From: Candidatus Obscuribacterales bacterium
GTDB taxonomy: Bacteria; Cyanobacteriota; Vampirovibrionia; Obscuribacterales; Obscuribacteraceae
Direction: 5' to 3'
DNA: 50,574 bases
NCBI GenBank assembly: GCA_020054205.1
Contig: JAGVLS010000006.1
Coordinates: 1 to 50,574, forward strand
The position numbers were made by a program, and so were the translations under genes. Below are positions 1-8,319 of the stretch, piece by piece. The notes beneath the pieces were generated by a model that saw only the letters and a list, made by a program, of their open reading frames with translations, was not told the origin of the DNA and did no database searches. Each line of letters opens with the position of its first letter. Position 1 is the first letter of the stretch.

Positions 1-100
1 CTTAAATGTGTAATGGGGTAGTTCCATATTTATTTTGCTGAGCTATACTAATTGCATAAACGGTGAGTACTTACAAAAAAACAAATAAGTTAAGTACTTT

Positions 101-272
101 GAGCCGAGGGGCCTTGTGGAAACGACAGGTTGGCGCTAATCGGAAACGGTAGCAAGAGAGCCCGCAATACGTGAAGGATTGGCTGAAGCGTAATGAAATA
201 CTGAGCCCAACGCAAGGGGCAGCCAGACAGTAGCAAAAATACCACCGCGATTTATTTCGGGTGGTATTTTTG
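101..272 (+). ncRNA. Candidate structured RNA or leader ending in a terminator
   Basis: This gene-free stretch has the G-rich, loop-rich look of a folded RNA, unlike the surrounding AT-rich spacer. Visible pairings are ccttg 112-116 with caagg 213-217, gttgg 129-133 with ccaac 207-211, and a competing hairpin pairing attggct 178-184 with agcccaa 204-210 (one bulge). The last two exclude each other because both use the same 3' strand, as expected of a switch. It ends in an intrinsic terminator about 35 bases before the TPR lipoprotein gene. I compared it by eye with cobalamin, TPP, c-di-GMP, c-di-AMP, RNase P, tmRNA, SRP and 6S patterns and found no convincing match. It could be a riboswitch leader or a stand-alone small RNA whose 5' end lies near or before base 100. 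Confidence 0.4.
236..272 (+). terminator. Rho-independent terminator
   Basis: An 11-bp perfect stem (aaaataccacc with ggtggtatttt) encloses a loop of about 12 bases and runs into a T-rich tail. It ends the structured region upstream. It may end a small RNA or act as the expression platform for the TPR gene that follows. Confidence 0.75.
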
Positions 273-328
273 TTAGATTATTATTGTCATATTAAAGGCA
301 AATAGTTTGAATCCTAAAAAGCATATTC

Positions 329-1054
329 TTGTTTTTTCTCTTATCTAGTTTGTTTGGTTGTGAACAACACTTTGAATTAGCTACTAAATCTGTTAATGGT
401 AAAAAAATTTCCAATCATAAGGAGCAGGATCACGGTATGAATTCGCAATGGGAAAATCATATGGAACAAGGAAGACAATTATGGTCTGATAATAAAATAG
501 CAAATGCATATGAAGCATTTGCCAAAGCTGTTTCATATGCGAAAGCTAATTTTTCAAGTGACGATCCAAGACTGGCAGAAAGTCTCTGGGAGCAAGGGAG
601 GGTAGAAATTTATGGTCAAGGAACTGTAATTAGTGCAAAAGAACATTTGGGACAGGCTTTGGCAATTTTGGAAAAAAATTCTAGTGGCAATGAAAAACTG
701 CTTGCTATTGTGCTATATGACTTGTCGGAAACTTTATCTAGAGCAGGTGAGGCTGATAAAGCTGTTCCATTGCTGGAAAGAGCATTACCTCTTTATACAA
801 AAATAGATGGAGCAGAATCAGTCAGTGTCGCTAATACTTTTTATTCATTAGGAATAAATCTAGGCGCTAAAAGAAATTTTGCTAAAGCAGAAAAATGCAT
901 GGATAAAGCAGCACAAATTTTTGAAAAGAAGAAAATGAATGTAGATCTTATTCAAGCCCTTGATAATCTGGCGCAGATGTATCAATTTCAAGGTAAACAG
1001 AAAGAAGCGGAATTAGTTGAAAAAAAAGCTAGAAAAATTGAACCAACTCTTTAA
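329..1054 (+). CDS. TPR-repeat lipoprotein, signal peptide possibly frameshifted
   Basis: The protein is made of tetratricopeptide-type helical pairs over residues 45-235 (for example AVPLLERALPLYTKI and AEKCMDKAAQIFEKK), a protein-protein interaction scaffold. It opens with LLSSLFGC, a lipobox with Cys at residue 11, so it is probably lipid-anchored. The only start in this frame is a weak TTG. A second TTG at 307, eight bases after an AAAGG ribosome site, encodes MNPKKHILVF in another frame. Removing one T from the T6 tract at 332-337 would fuse it to the lipobox and give a complete lipoprotein signal. The M20 peptidase gene follows after 12 bases, so the two are probably co-transcribed. The exact partner is unknown. 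Confidence 0.75.
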   Translation: MFFLLSSLFGCEQHFELATKSVNGKKISNHKEQDHGMNSQWENHMEQGRQLWSDNKIANAYEAFAKAVSYAKANFSSDDPRLAESLWEQGRVEIYGQGTVISAKEHLGQALAILEKNSSGNEKLLAIVLYDLSETLSRAGEADKAVPLLERALPLYTKIDGAESVSVANTFYSLGINLGAKRNFAKAEKCMDKAAQIFEKKKMNVDLIQALDNLAQMYQFQGKQKEAELVEKKARKIEPTL

Positions 1055-1066
1055 GGGGGATAAACA

Positions 1067-2485
1067 ATGTTTTTTTATGTAATTGGCAGACAAAAAACTT
1101 TGATAAATGTGTTTTTATTAATTGCCCTTTTTATTTCGATGCCAAAAGTTTTTGCTGCTCAAATATCCAATTACCCAGATGCAAATAAAGAAGCTATCAA
1201 TTATTTAAAAGAATATCTGAAAATAAATACTACCAATCCTCCTGGCAATGAAAAATTAGGAGCTGAATATTTAGCAAATATTTTTCAGGCAAATGATATT
1301 GAAGCAAAGATATTAGAGACAGGTAACAATCGAGCTTGTCTATATGCTCGAATTAAAGGAACAGGTAAAAAGCGTCCGATAATACTTTTAAATCATATTG
1401 ATGTTGTACCAGCTGAAGCTAAAGACTGGCAATATCCGCCCTTTGCTGGAGAAATCCATGATGGTGAAATTTGGGGACGGGGAGCATTAGATATGAAAGG
1501 ATTTGGTATTGCACAACTTGAAGCCATGCTTATGCTTAAACGTTCTGGCAAAACAATTGATCGAGATATTATTTTCTTAGCCACTCCTGATGAAGAAGCA
1601 GGAGCTGATTTTGGTGCAAAATATTTTGTTGAACATCATGCTGAGCTAGTGAAAGATGCTGAATTTCTTATTAACGAAGGCTTTTTTATTGATTCTGATA
1701 ATAAAGGTAAAGCAAGATATTGGGGTGTAGATGTTGCAGAAAAATCTGTCCTTTGGTTGAAGTTGACAGCATTAGGTGATGCTGGACATGCTTCTATGCC
1801 ACTTAAAGATTCATCTACTAATAGACTTGTAAAAGCATTAAACAAAATAATTGAAAATTCTCCAAAAGCCATGGTTTTGCCCGCTGTCAATGAATATTTT
1901 AAACAAATTAGCACTACTGTTGATGGACCCTTAAAACAAGACTATGAAAACATTTCAGCTGCAGTAGAAAAACCAGCACGCTATCAAGAAATTCTCAAAG
2001 ACAAATTAAAGTCATCAATGCTTAGAAATACAATTTCGCTTACAGTTTTCAAAGCAGGTTATAAAACAAATGTGATTCCGGGGGAAGCTTCAGCAGAAAT
2101 TGATTGTCGGCTTTTGCCAGGGGTAAAGCAAGAAGATTTTATTGCTCAAATTAAAAATATAATTGCTGACCCAGCGATTAATATTTCTGTATTAGATTGG
2201 CAATATGCTGGTGCATCTCCATATGATACTGATTATTTTAAAGCTATTAAGGTTGTAGCTAATGCAGAATCACCAAATACGCCAGTTGTACCTGTTATCG
2301 TGCCATGGTTTACAGACTCTCATTGGTTCCGTGATTTAGGTATTATTGCCTATGGTTTTCAACCGTTTCGCATTGATGCAGAACATTTAGGTACTATGCA
2401 TGGTAAAAACGAGCGCATTCAAATAGATGTATTTTTAGAAGGCATAAAAAACACTTACAAAGTTCTATCTAAGCTTGTTAATTAA
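1067..2485 (+). CDS. Secreted M20 family zinc metallopeptidase
   Basis: This is an M20-family (ArgE/DapE/CPG2) peptidase or deacylase. After a signal peptide (residues 1-31, ending FAA) it shows the metal-binding H110-x-D112 in LLNHIDVV, the bridging D142 in GRGALDMKG and catalytic/metal E176-E177 in TPDEEAG. The lid/dimerisation domain follows, and a final histidine lies in the C-terminal AEHLGTMHGKNE segment. At 472 residues it has the usual family length. An AAGGGGG ribosome site precedes the ATG by six bases. Export suggests that it cleaves peptides or acyl-amino acids outside the cytoplasm; the substrate cannot be read from sequence. It sits 12 bases after the TPR lipoprotein gene and is followed by a long hairpin. 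Confidence 0.88.
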   Translation: MFFYVIGRQKTLINVFLLIALFISMPKVFAAQISNYPDANKEAINYLKEYLKINTTNPPGNEKLGAEYLANIFQANDIEAKILETGNNRACLYARIKGTGKKRPIILLNHIDVVPAEAKDWQYPPFAGEIHDGEIWGRGALDMKGFGIAQLEAMLMLKRSGKTIDRDIIFLATPDEEAGADFGAKYFVEHHAELVKDAEFLINEGFFIDSDNKGKARYWGVDVAEKSVLWLKLTALGDAGHASMPLKDSSTNRLVKALNKIIENSPKAMVLPAVNEYFKQISTTVDGPLKQDYENISAAVEKPARYQEILKDKLKSSMLRNTISLTVFKAGYKTNVIPGEASAEIDCRLLPGVKQEDFIAQIKNIIADPAINISVLDWQYAGASPYDTDYFKAIKVVANAESPNTPVVPVIVPWFTDSHWFRDLGIIAYGFQPFRIDAEHLGTMHGKNERIQIDVFLEGIKNTYKVLSKLVN

Positions 2486-2506
2486 GTGCCCACATATGTA
2501 AAAAGT

Positions 2507-2540
2507 ATGAAAATCTCGGAGTTCACGCCGAGATTTTCAT
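2507..2540 (+). terminator. 13-bp hairpin downstream of the M20 gene
   Basis: Arms 2507-2519 and 2528-2540 are perfectly complementary around an 8-base loop. The stem is AT-rich at its base and GC-rich at its top, as in many terminators, but no separate T-tract follows, so function as a terminator is likely rather than proven. Confidence 0.6.
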
Positions 2541-2725
2541 GTACAGGCTATCAGGGTTCGGTTGTTGCTGTCTGCGTAGTGCTGACTCTTTTATAATAAC
2601 CTTGCCTAGTCCTAATAAACATGGATAATTACGTAGACTTCTTGCATAATTGTGCAGTCAATGTCGACTTAGGCAGACTAGTGGTATACCTGCCACTCTA
2701 CTCCAATAAAAGCTATTGTCTTTCC

Positions 2726-2755
2726 TATTAAACTATTACACAAGTTAGTTTAATA
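2726..2755. promoter_or_regulatory. Operator: 10-10-10 inverted repeat for the ArsR-type regulator
   Basis: Tattaaacta (2726-2735) is repeated as its perfect reverse complement tagtttaata (2746-2755) across a 10-base spacer, so the half-sites are two helical turns apart. The repeat covers the likely -35 box (ttacac, 2736-2741) and ends just before the -10 (tataat, 2759-2764, 17-base spacing). A dimeric repressor bound here would block polymerase. It lies about 42 bases upstream of the ArsR/SmtB-type start codon, which fits autoregulation. Confidence 0.65.
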
Positions 2756-2797
2756 GTGTATAATTAAAATAGATTGTGCTTAGATACAGAGGATTTT

Positions 2798-3208
2798 ATG
2801 AATAAATCTAAAAAAGCTGGCAATTGTTGCCCTGTTAATATAATGTTGCCTGGACAAGAACCTATTTCTGCCAATAAAGCAGCTGAAATAGAAGATTTAT
2901 TTAAAATTCTTGCCAATGATACAAGGCTCAGGCTATTGCACACTTTAGCTTGTGTAGAAAAAATGTGTGTTTGTGATTTGGCTGACGCAGTTGGGATGAG
3001 CCCGCAAGCAATTTCCAACCAATTACAAAGACTTTTAGACAGAGGCATAGTTGCTGCCGAGCGTAATGGCAATATGATTTATTATCGCGTTGTCGATAAG
3101 TGCATAATTGGGCTTTTAAAAGAAGCTATTTGTCTTTTATCCGATAGCGAAAAATTACGTGACAAACAAATTTTAAATACTCAAAGAAGCTTTCAAAAAA
3201 TAAAATAA
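2798..3208 (+). CDS. ArsR/SmtB-family metal-responsive repressor
   Basis: A 136-residue winged-helix protein of the ArsR/SmtB family. It has the signature CVCDL, whose cysteine pair is the alpha-3 metal site of ArsR, CadC and relatives, followed by the recognition helix MSPQAISNQLQRL and a beta-wing (GNMIYYRVV). An N-terminal Cys-Cys-Pro (NCCPVN) could supply extra ligands, as the N-terminal cysteines do in CadC. The ATG at 2798 is preferred over an upstream TTG at 2774 because an AGAGG site stands just before it. A metallothionein-like gene begins 10 bases downstream and an inverted repeat covers the promoter. The family binds DNA as a dimer and lets go on binding metal. The inducing metal (Cd, Pb, Zn, Cu or As) is not certain. 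Confidence 0.9.
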   Translation: MNKSKKAGNCCPVNIMLPGQEPISANKAAEIEDLFKILANDTRLRLLHTLACVEKMCVCDLADAVGMSPQAISNQLQRLLDRGIVAAERNGNMIYYRVVDKCIIGLLKEAICLLSDSEKLRDKQILNTQRSFQKIK

Positions 3209-3218
3209 GGAGTTAAGT

Positions 3219-3347
3219 ATGGAAGACTGTTGTAATTGTTGTGACTCGAAAGATTGTACACCCTGTAAAGGATGTGACTGCTGTTGTTGCTGTTGCAAGG
3301 AATATAAAGACGGGGAAGAATGTTCTTGCAAAGGTCCTTGTGACTAG
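3219..3347 (+). CDS. Metallothionein-like Cys-rich 42-residue protein
   Basis: A 42-codon gene starts at ATG 3219, six bases after an AAGGAG ribosome site. Of its residues 16 are cysteine (4, 5, 7, 8, 13, 16, 19, 21-26, 35, 37, 41), in CC, CxC and CxxC patterns with a run of six cysteines at 21-26. It has no histidine and no aromatic residue except one Tyr. This composition is that of a metallothionein, a cytoplasmic thiolate-cluster metal buffer. It lacks the spacing and histidines of cyanobacterial SmtA, so it is probably another class. It is the second gene of the unit headed by the ArsR/SmtB-type regulator, the expected context for metal-induced expression. Its stop overlaps the convergent MocR gene by four bases. 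A structural or redox role for the thiols is the main alternative. Confidence 0.8.
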   Translation: MEDCCNCCDSKDCTPCKGCDCCCCCCKEYKDGEECSCKGPCD

Positions 3348-4843
3348 TTTTCAATTATTTTAGCTAGTCTAGCAATACCTTCTTGTATGTCTTTTTCTTT
3401 CAAACCCCCATAATTTAAGAGAAATTCGCCTTTAGGGTTTTTACCTAAATAAAATTGTTTTGTTTGGACTATACCAACTCCTTGCTGGCGAGCTTTTTCT
3501 ACAATTGTTGTGTCGCTATGTTTGCTTTTAAGGCGAATAAGCACATTTATGCCCGCATTATCTCCTAGTATGGAAACATTGTCTTGAAATTGTTTTTTTA
3601 GAGCATGCATAACACATTGCCGTCGCTCTTCATAAATTTTGCGCATTTTTCTTACATGGCGTTCTAAATATCCTTCTTTTATAAAGTCTGCTAACACTTG
3701 CTGATCTAATAAAGGTGAATGTCTGTCAGCAAGCCATTTTGCTTTTTCAATTATCGATACTAAATGTTTAGGTACAACCAAATAACCAAGCCTTAAAGCA
3801 GGAAATAATACTTTGGAAAAGGTACCAATATAAATTACTGATTCGTTTTTATCCAATCCAGCTAAAGCAGGAATTGGGCGTCCTTTATAACGATATTCAC
3901 TATCATAATCATCTTCCAGTATATAAGTTCCTGTTTCTTCGGCAAAAGACAATAATTCTAAACGTCTCGGTAAAGACAAAACTACTCCAGTTGGAAATTG
4001 ATGTGATGGTGTTACATATATAAGCTTAGGAGCTGTTGCTCCTGTGGCTTTGAGTTTTTCTAGAACTAAGCCTGAGCTATCTACTGGTATGGGAATTAAG
4101 TTAGCCCCCATTATTTCAAAAACTTTTTTAGCGCCGATATATGACGGTTCTTCAATTGCTATTGTGTCTTTTTTATCTATTAAAATTCGGCTTATTAAGT
4201 CAATTGCTTGTTGTGAACCATTAACAACGATGATTTGATCAGCATCAATATTTACTGCGCGCGCGCGTGCTAAATATTTACTCACCTCTTCTCTTAACGG
4301 TAAATATCCTTTAGCATGACTTGGACAATCTAATAAACTAAGCTTTCTTTTGCGGATGTAGCGATTATTTAATTGCATCCATTGGCGCCAGGGAAATTCA
4401 TCTAAATCTGGACGACCAAAAGAAAATTGAATTTCAGGTTCATCACCACCGTAAGAAAGCCAGGGGTTATCTTTTAAATTTTGACCGTATTGAGACAATT
4501 TTTTGTGTAATTTTTGCTCTGGTTTTTGTATTGGTTTTTTATATACCTGAGAGCTTTTTTTATAAGTACTAATGCTTGGGCGTAAAAGTTCATCCGGTAA
4601 TTGGCGACTAACATAAGTACCTGAGCCCCTGGTTGCTTGTAAATATCCTTCGCTGAGTAAATATTCAAAAGCTACAGTCACGGTTGCTCGCGAGATGCCA
4701 AGCGATTTCGAAAATGTTCTAGTTGATGGTATTTGTTGTCCTGAAATTAGCCTGCCAGCTAATATTGCTCGTCTTATTTCATCATAAAGCTGGCGGTGAA
4801 GTGGTTTATTTGATTGATTATCAAGAGTGATTTGTAAGTTCAT
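3344..4843 (-). CDS. MocR-type GntR/aminotransferase fusion regulator
   Basis: The 499-residue product joins a GntR-type winged helix (residues 10-78; SRATVTVAFEYLLSEGY) by a basic linker (80-125) to a full fold-type I aminotransferase domain. PLP-binding features are visible: Asp in ILEDDYDSE (310-316) and the Schiff-base lysine K344 in GTFSKVLFPALRLGY. Such MocR/PdxR/GabR regulators sense PLP or an amino compound through the aminotransferase fold and bind direct repeats. Two copies of aaagtgg (4862-4868 and 4886-4892, two or so helical turns apart) lie upstream of the start and are candidate sites. The next gene rightward is a small secreted protein, not a PLP or GABA gene, so the target is unknown. 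Confidence 0.88.
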   Translation of the reverse strand: MNLQITLDNQSNKPLHRQLYDEIRRAILAGRLISGQQIPSTRTFSKSLGISRATVTVAFEYLLSEGYLQATRGSGTYVSRQLPDELLRPSISTYKKSSQVYKKPIQKPEQKLHKKLSQYGQNLKDNPWLSYGGDEPEIQFSFGRPDLDEFPWRQWMQLNNRYIRKRKLSLLDCPSHAKGYLPLREEVSKYLARARAVNIDADQIIVVNGSQQAIDLISRILIDKKDTIAIEEPSYIGAKKVFEIMGANLIPIPVDSSGLVLEKLKATGATAPKLIYVTPSHQFPTGVVLSLPRRLELLSFAEETGTYILEDDYDSEYRYKGRPIPALAGLDKNESVIYIGTFSKVLFPALRLGYLVVPKHLVSIIEKAKWLADRHSPLLDQQVLADFIKEGYLERHVRKMRKIYEERRQCVMHALKKQFQDNVSILGDNAGINVLIRLKSKHSDTTIVEKARQQGVGIVQTKQFYLGKNPKGEFLLNYGGLKEKDIQEGIARLAKIIEN

Positions 4844-4971
4844 TTTCTAAAGCAACTCTTTAAAGTGGACTGGTAGTTAATCATAAAAGTGGCTCTTTTG
4901 CAAGTCCAATTTTATTGCTAACCTATATGCACTAAATAAATAAAAACGCCAACAAGAAAAGAGATGGAATT

Positions 4972-5310
4972 ATGTTTATTACAATCAATACAAAAATATT
5001 AAAACTGGTTGCTAGTTTATTGCTTTTGCTGATAATTTCAGCTGTAAATATTGAAGTAGCTCAAGCAACAATTTCTGATCCAGCAATTGCTGGACGTTTA
5101 AAAGATCATCGCCACACATTGAAGTCAGAAGAATATGATCTTATAAAAGATATAGACGATCTGACCAGACAAATTAATGACTTAAGTAGAAGCAGTGATA
5201 GTGCTTTATCGCCTGCAATTTATGACTTACATCGTAAGCTCAATGAAAAACATTTGGATTTGAAAGAAGTCCGCTTTGATTTGCATGATATTGAAATGCG
5301 TTTGATATAA
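4972..5310 (+). CDS. Small secreted coiled-coil protein of unknown function
   Basis: I do not recognise this 112-residue protein. It begins with a signal peptide (hydrophobic LLLLLIISAV, cleavage probably after VAQA near residue 32). The mature part is highly charged and almost wholly helical, with heptad-like spacing (LTRQINDLSRS, LHRKLNEKHLDLKEVRFDL), so a short coiled coil or oligomeric stalk in the periplasm is likely. An AAGAGATGG site precedes the ATG. It is divergent from the MocR-type regulator, which could control it, but there is no direct evidence. Confidence 0.65.
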   Translation: MFITINTKILKLVASLLLLLIISAVNIEVAQATISDPAIAGRLKDHRHTLKSEEYDLIKDIDDLTRQINDLSRSSDSALSPAIYDLHRKLNEKHLDLKEVRFDLHDIEMRLI

Positions 5311-5318
5311 GCACTTCT

Positions 5319-5900
5319 CTATTCAAAGTCACCTGTTTTTTTTGTCCAAATAAGTTTGAATATATAAAAAGCTAAACCATATAAGACTAAGGAAACGATA
5401 AGAGACGGCAAAATAAGTGCTTGATGGATGCTGCTGCCAAATTTATTTAAGTAAAATTTGGCTTTGAATGATTTATCAAATGCTTGATACCAACCTCTAT
5501 TTTCTATGTCTGAGCCTTGTGAAACTTCAATTAACTGTGAGCCATCTGCTTGTTTTGTTGCTTTAAAAGAAAGATTGCTAGCATTATATTTACTCAATTG
5601 ATTGTGCAAAGTTTTTTCTTCACCTTCTGGTACAAGAAAGGTGTGATCTGGATTTTGCTCTAGAAATTTATCTAATTGCTCATACAAAACAATATGAGCT
5701 TGATATGGCTCTTTAGTATCAGAATGTTTTGTAATGACAAGAACTGGAAAGAAAAAAGGAGTAAATGAACTAATTTGTTTTTTGTAAAGAGGTTGCTCAT
5801 AGGCATTTGTTAGCAAAGTATTTACGCTTACAAATATAATCCAAAACAGTACCATATGCACAAGGCTAATAGATAAAGAGCGTATGGTATCAAGTTGCAT
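5319..5900 (-). CDS. Membrane protein, two TM helices around a periplasmic domain
   Basis: Unrecognised. The 193-residue product has a transmembrane helix near each end (about residues 9-30 and 162-185) and a soluble domain of about 130 residues between them that should lie outside the cytoplasm. The ATG at 5900 is preferred over an upstream TTG because a GGAG site stands six bases before it. It is convergent with the small secreted protein and lies downstream of the penicillin-binding protein gene on the same strand (86-base gap), so an envelope role is possible. No family motif is visible. Confidence 0.6.
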   Translation of the reverse strand: MQLDTIRSLSISLVHMVLFWIIFVSVNTLLTNAYEQPLYKKQISSFTPFFFPVLVITKHSDTKEPYQAHIVLYEQLDKFLEQNPDHTFLVPEGEEKTLHNQLSKYNASNLSFKATKQADGSQLIEVSQGSDIENRGWYQAFDKSFKAKFYLNKFGSSIHQALILPSLIVSLVLYGLAFYIFKLIWTKKTGDFE

Positions 5901-5986
5901 TTTGCACTCCAAACTAATTACATATTCAGTCTAACTCAGATTGGGCGAAAATAAAAATAAACAGGCTGTCAGGGGATGTTTATAAA

Positions 5987-8188
5987 CTAATGTGATGTCC
6001 AGCGATAATCTGTAACACCTTTTTGGGATCTAACATAGGCTCTTGTTGGAGTAGATCTAGACCGATAATATTGTCGATAATAATTCTCGGTCTGCTCCTG
6101 GTTGTATGTAGGAGCACTTTGTGTTTTTACTGTACGGCTTTTTAGCTCGTAATCGTTTTGTTTGGGCTCGAATTCTATAGCAAGTCTTGTACAAGCAGCA
6201 AACCAACCGGGTTGTGTAGGATATTTAGCATAATAAGCTCTATTATAATTGTGCCAAATTCTTGCCATAATTGTCCCGCCAGTAACATAACTACCGGCAA
6301 TAGCATGATTATCGCGATTACCACCCCAAACAGCTGTTGCTAAATCAGGAGTAAAACCGATAAACCAAAGGTCTTTGGCTTGATCGGCTGTTCCAGTTTT
6401 GCCAGCAACAGGACGATCGCCCAACTTAGCTTGAGTGCCCGTACCTTCTTTTACTACATCTTGCAGACAATCTACTAATTGGGCAATAGATTCGCTGCTA
6501 AATTCCTGTCTTTTGCGTGGTTTGAAAGACAATAAGACATAACCTGTTTTATTCTCAATACGTCGTATTAAATAAGGTTGAATATAAGTTCCGCCACGGG
6601 CAAATGTAGCGTATGCGGCTGCCATCTCTAAGGGCGAGACAGCCGAGCAGCCTAAGGCTAAAGAAAGATGAGGTGCTAATTGGCTCTTAATGCCACAATC
6701 GCGAGCAGTTTCAATAATGCTGCTTATACCAACCGATTGTCCAACTTTAAGAGCACATATATTGCGTGACAAAGCGATTGCTTTGCCAACCGTAATTGGA
6801 CCCATGAATTTTTTGTCAAAATTATGAGGCTTATAAGGTTTTCCATCAGACTGAGTAAATGTTACTGGTGAATCATAAATTATGCTATTCGGACTGATTA
6901 TCCTTCTAGCAAAACCAGCTAAATACACAAATGGTTTAAAGGCGGACCCAGCTGTATGAGGATTGGTCGCACAATTCCATTGGTTGTTTAAATAATTTCC
7001 TACGCCACCTACTAATGCTATTACTGAGCCATCATAAACATTTATTGATACCAATGCTCCTTGATTTACTCCATTGGGTGCTCGCATTATTCCTTGAGCA
7101 AGAGCTCTTTCAGCAATTTGTTGGGCGCCTTGATCTAGTGTTGTGTAAATCCTCAATCCATGTCTTTGCATTTCTCCTTCTGAAAAGTATCTATGTGTTT
7201 GTTCTAATACATAACTTACAAAATAAGGATATTTAGAAAATTTCCTAACAGGTGCTTTTTCTGCTGCTTTTTGAAATTTCAACTTTTGAGATAAAGCATC
7301 TTGGTATTGTTGATTTGTGACAAATGCATATTCATGCATTTTATCCAACACTTCTTTCTGTCGGTTAATAGCTTGCATTCTGTTATTCTCACTACCAAGA
7401 TAGGATGGTGATTTAATTATGCCAGCCAAAAATGCTGATTCTGCAATTGTTAGTTCGTAAGCACTTTTATTGAAATACGCTAAGCTAGCTTGTTCTATGC
7501 CATAAGCACCATTGCCAAAATAGACTTCATTCATATAAAGCTCAAGCAATTTTTGTTTCGAATATTTTTTTTCTAATTGAAATGAAACAATGGCTTCCGT
7601 TAATTTCATCGGTAAGGTACGTTTTGCGTCTTCAAAAAACAGATTTTTCACTAATTGTTGTGTAATGGTTGAACCACCTTCTACAACATGTCCAGCTTGT
7701 AAATTAGCAAATATGGCACGTCCAATACTTGCGAAGTTGACACCACTATGTTCATAAAAATGATGGTCTTCTGCTGTCAATACCGCCCTTTGTATATAAG
7801 GTGAAACTTTATCTAACGAAATAACTTTTCGTTTTTCTGCACCTTCCACTACACAAACTAATTGGTCATTACGATCAAATATTTGTATTGAGTTTAACGG
7901 ACGATAATTTTCTAGATAAGCTAAATTTGGAACTTTTTGTAATTCCCAAATAATTGTCGCCCCTAAATATAAAAGAGCTGCAGCTAAAAACCAGCAGCCA
8001 ATTTCAAATGCTTTTGCAATAAATTTATGCACTGAAACAAGGTGCGATAACACCTGCGCCTGTTTCTTCATGCTTTTTACTTCGCTGGCTGATAAACTTT
8101 CTTTGTCGGATGATTTGCGGGAGTTGAACAATTTATACTCGCTATAGCTAAACAAAGCTAGGACCATCAAATCATGCTTTGTGTCCAT
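5987..8188 (-). CDS. Class A penicillin-binding protein (PBP1A type)
   Basis: A bifunctional peptidoglycan synthase. The cytoplasmic N-terminus (1-60) precedes a TM anchor (62-80) and a GT51 glycosyltransferase domain: catalytic E140 in EDHHFYEH, GGSTITQQLVKN at 171-182, then KLTEAIVSFQLEKKYSK. The penicillin-binding transpeptidase domain has the SxxK nucleophile S415-K418 (GSAFK), SRN at about 474-476 and KTGT at about 597-600. The last 70 residues are a Tyr/Arg/Gln-rich tail. The start is uncertain: ATG 8188 and TTG 8194 both lack a clear ribosome site, and an internal ATG at residue 40 would still keep the TM helix. It polymerises lipid II and cross-links peptides at the inner membrane. 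Confidence 0.92.
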   Translation of the reverse strand: MDTKHDLMVLALFSYSEYKLFNSRKSSDKESLSASEVKSMKKQAQVLSHLVSVHKFIAKAFEIGCWFLAAALLYLGATIIWELQKVPNLAYLENYRPLNSIQIFDRNDQLVCVVEGAEKRKVISLDKVSPYIQRAVLTAEDHHFYEHSGVNFASIGRAIFANLQAGHVVEGGSTITQQLVKNLFFEDAKRTLPMKLTEAIVSFQLEKKYSKQKLLELYMNEVYFGNGAYGIEQASLAYFNKSAYELTIAESAFLAGIIKSPSYLGSENNRMQAINRQKEVLDKMHEYAFVTNQQYQDALSQKLKFQKAAEKAPVRKFSKYPYFVSYVLEQTHRYFSEGEMQRHGLRIYTTLDQGAQQIAERALAQGIMRAPNGVNQGALVSINVYDGSVIALVGGVGNYLNNQWNCATNPHTAGSAFKPFVYLAGFARRIISPNSIIYDSPVTFTQSDGKPYKPHNFDKKFMGPITVGKAIALSRNICALKVGQSVGISSIIETARDCGIKSQLAPHLSLALGCSAVSPLEMAAAYATFARGGTYIQPYLIRRIENKTGYVLLSFKPRKRQEFSSESIAQLVDCLQDVVKEGTGTQAKLGDRPVAGKTGTADQAKDLWFIGFTPDLATAVWGGNRDNHAIAGSYVTGGTIMARIWHNYNRAYYAKYPTQPGWFAACTRLAIEFEPKQNDYELKSRTVKTQSAPTYNQEQTENYYRQYYRSRSTPTRAYVRSQKGVTDYRWTSH

Positions 8189-8319
8189 TGACAAGGGCTT
8201 TTGGCTGTCAGCTGATTATAAAGACACTTATATCCATAATTATTTATGTCCAGGAAAGAGGATTAATTCGCGCCTAAAGGAGTATAGTAAATATAGGGGT
8301 TTTAAGACAAAATATAATT

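Noticed and set aside
101..230. Resemblance to a cobalamin riboswitch (ggaaacggt then cccgcaat)
   Set aside because: The P2 and P4 hairpins and the GCCACTG box are missing, and no cobalamin gene follows.
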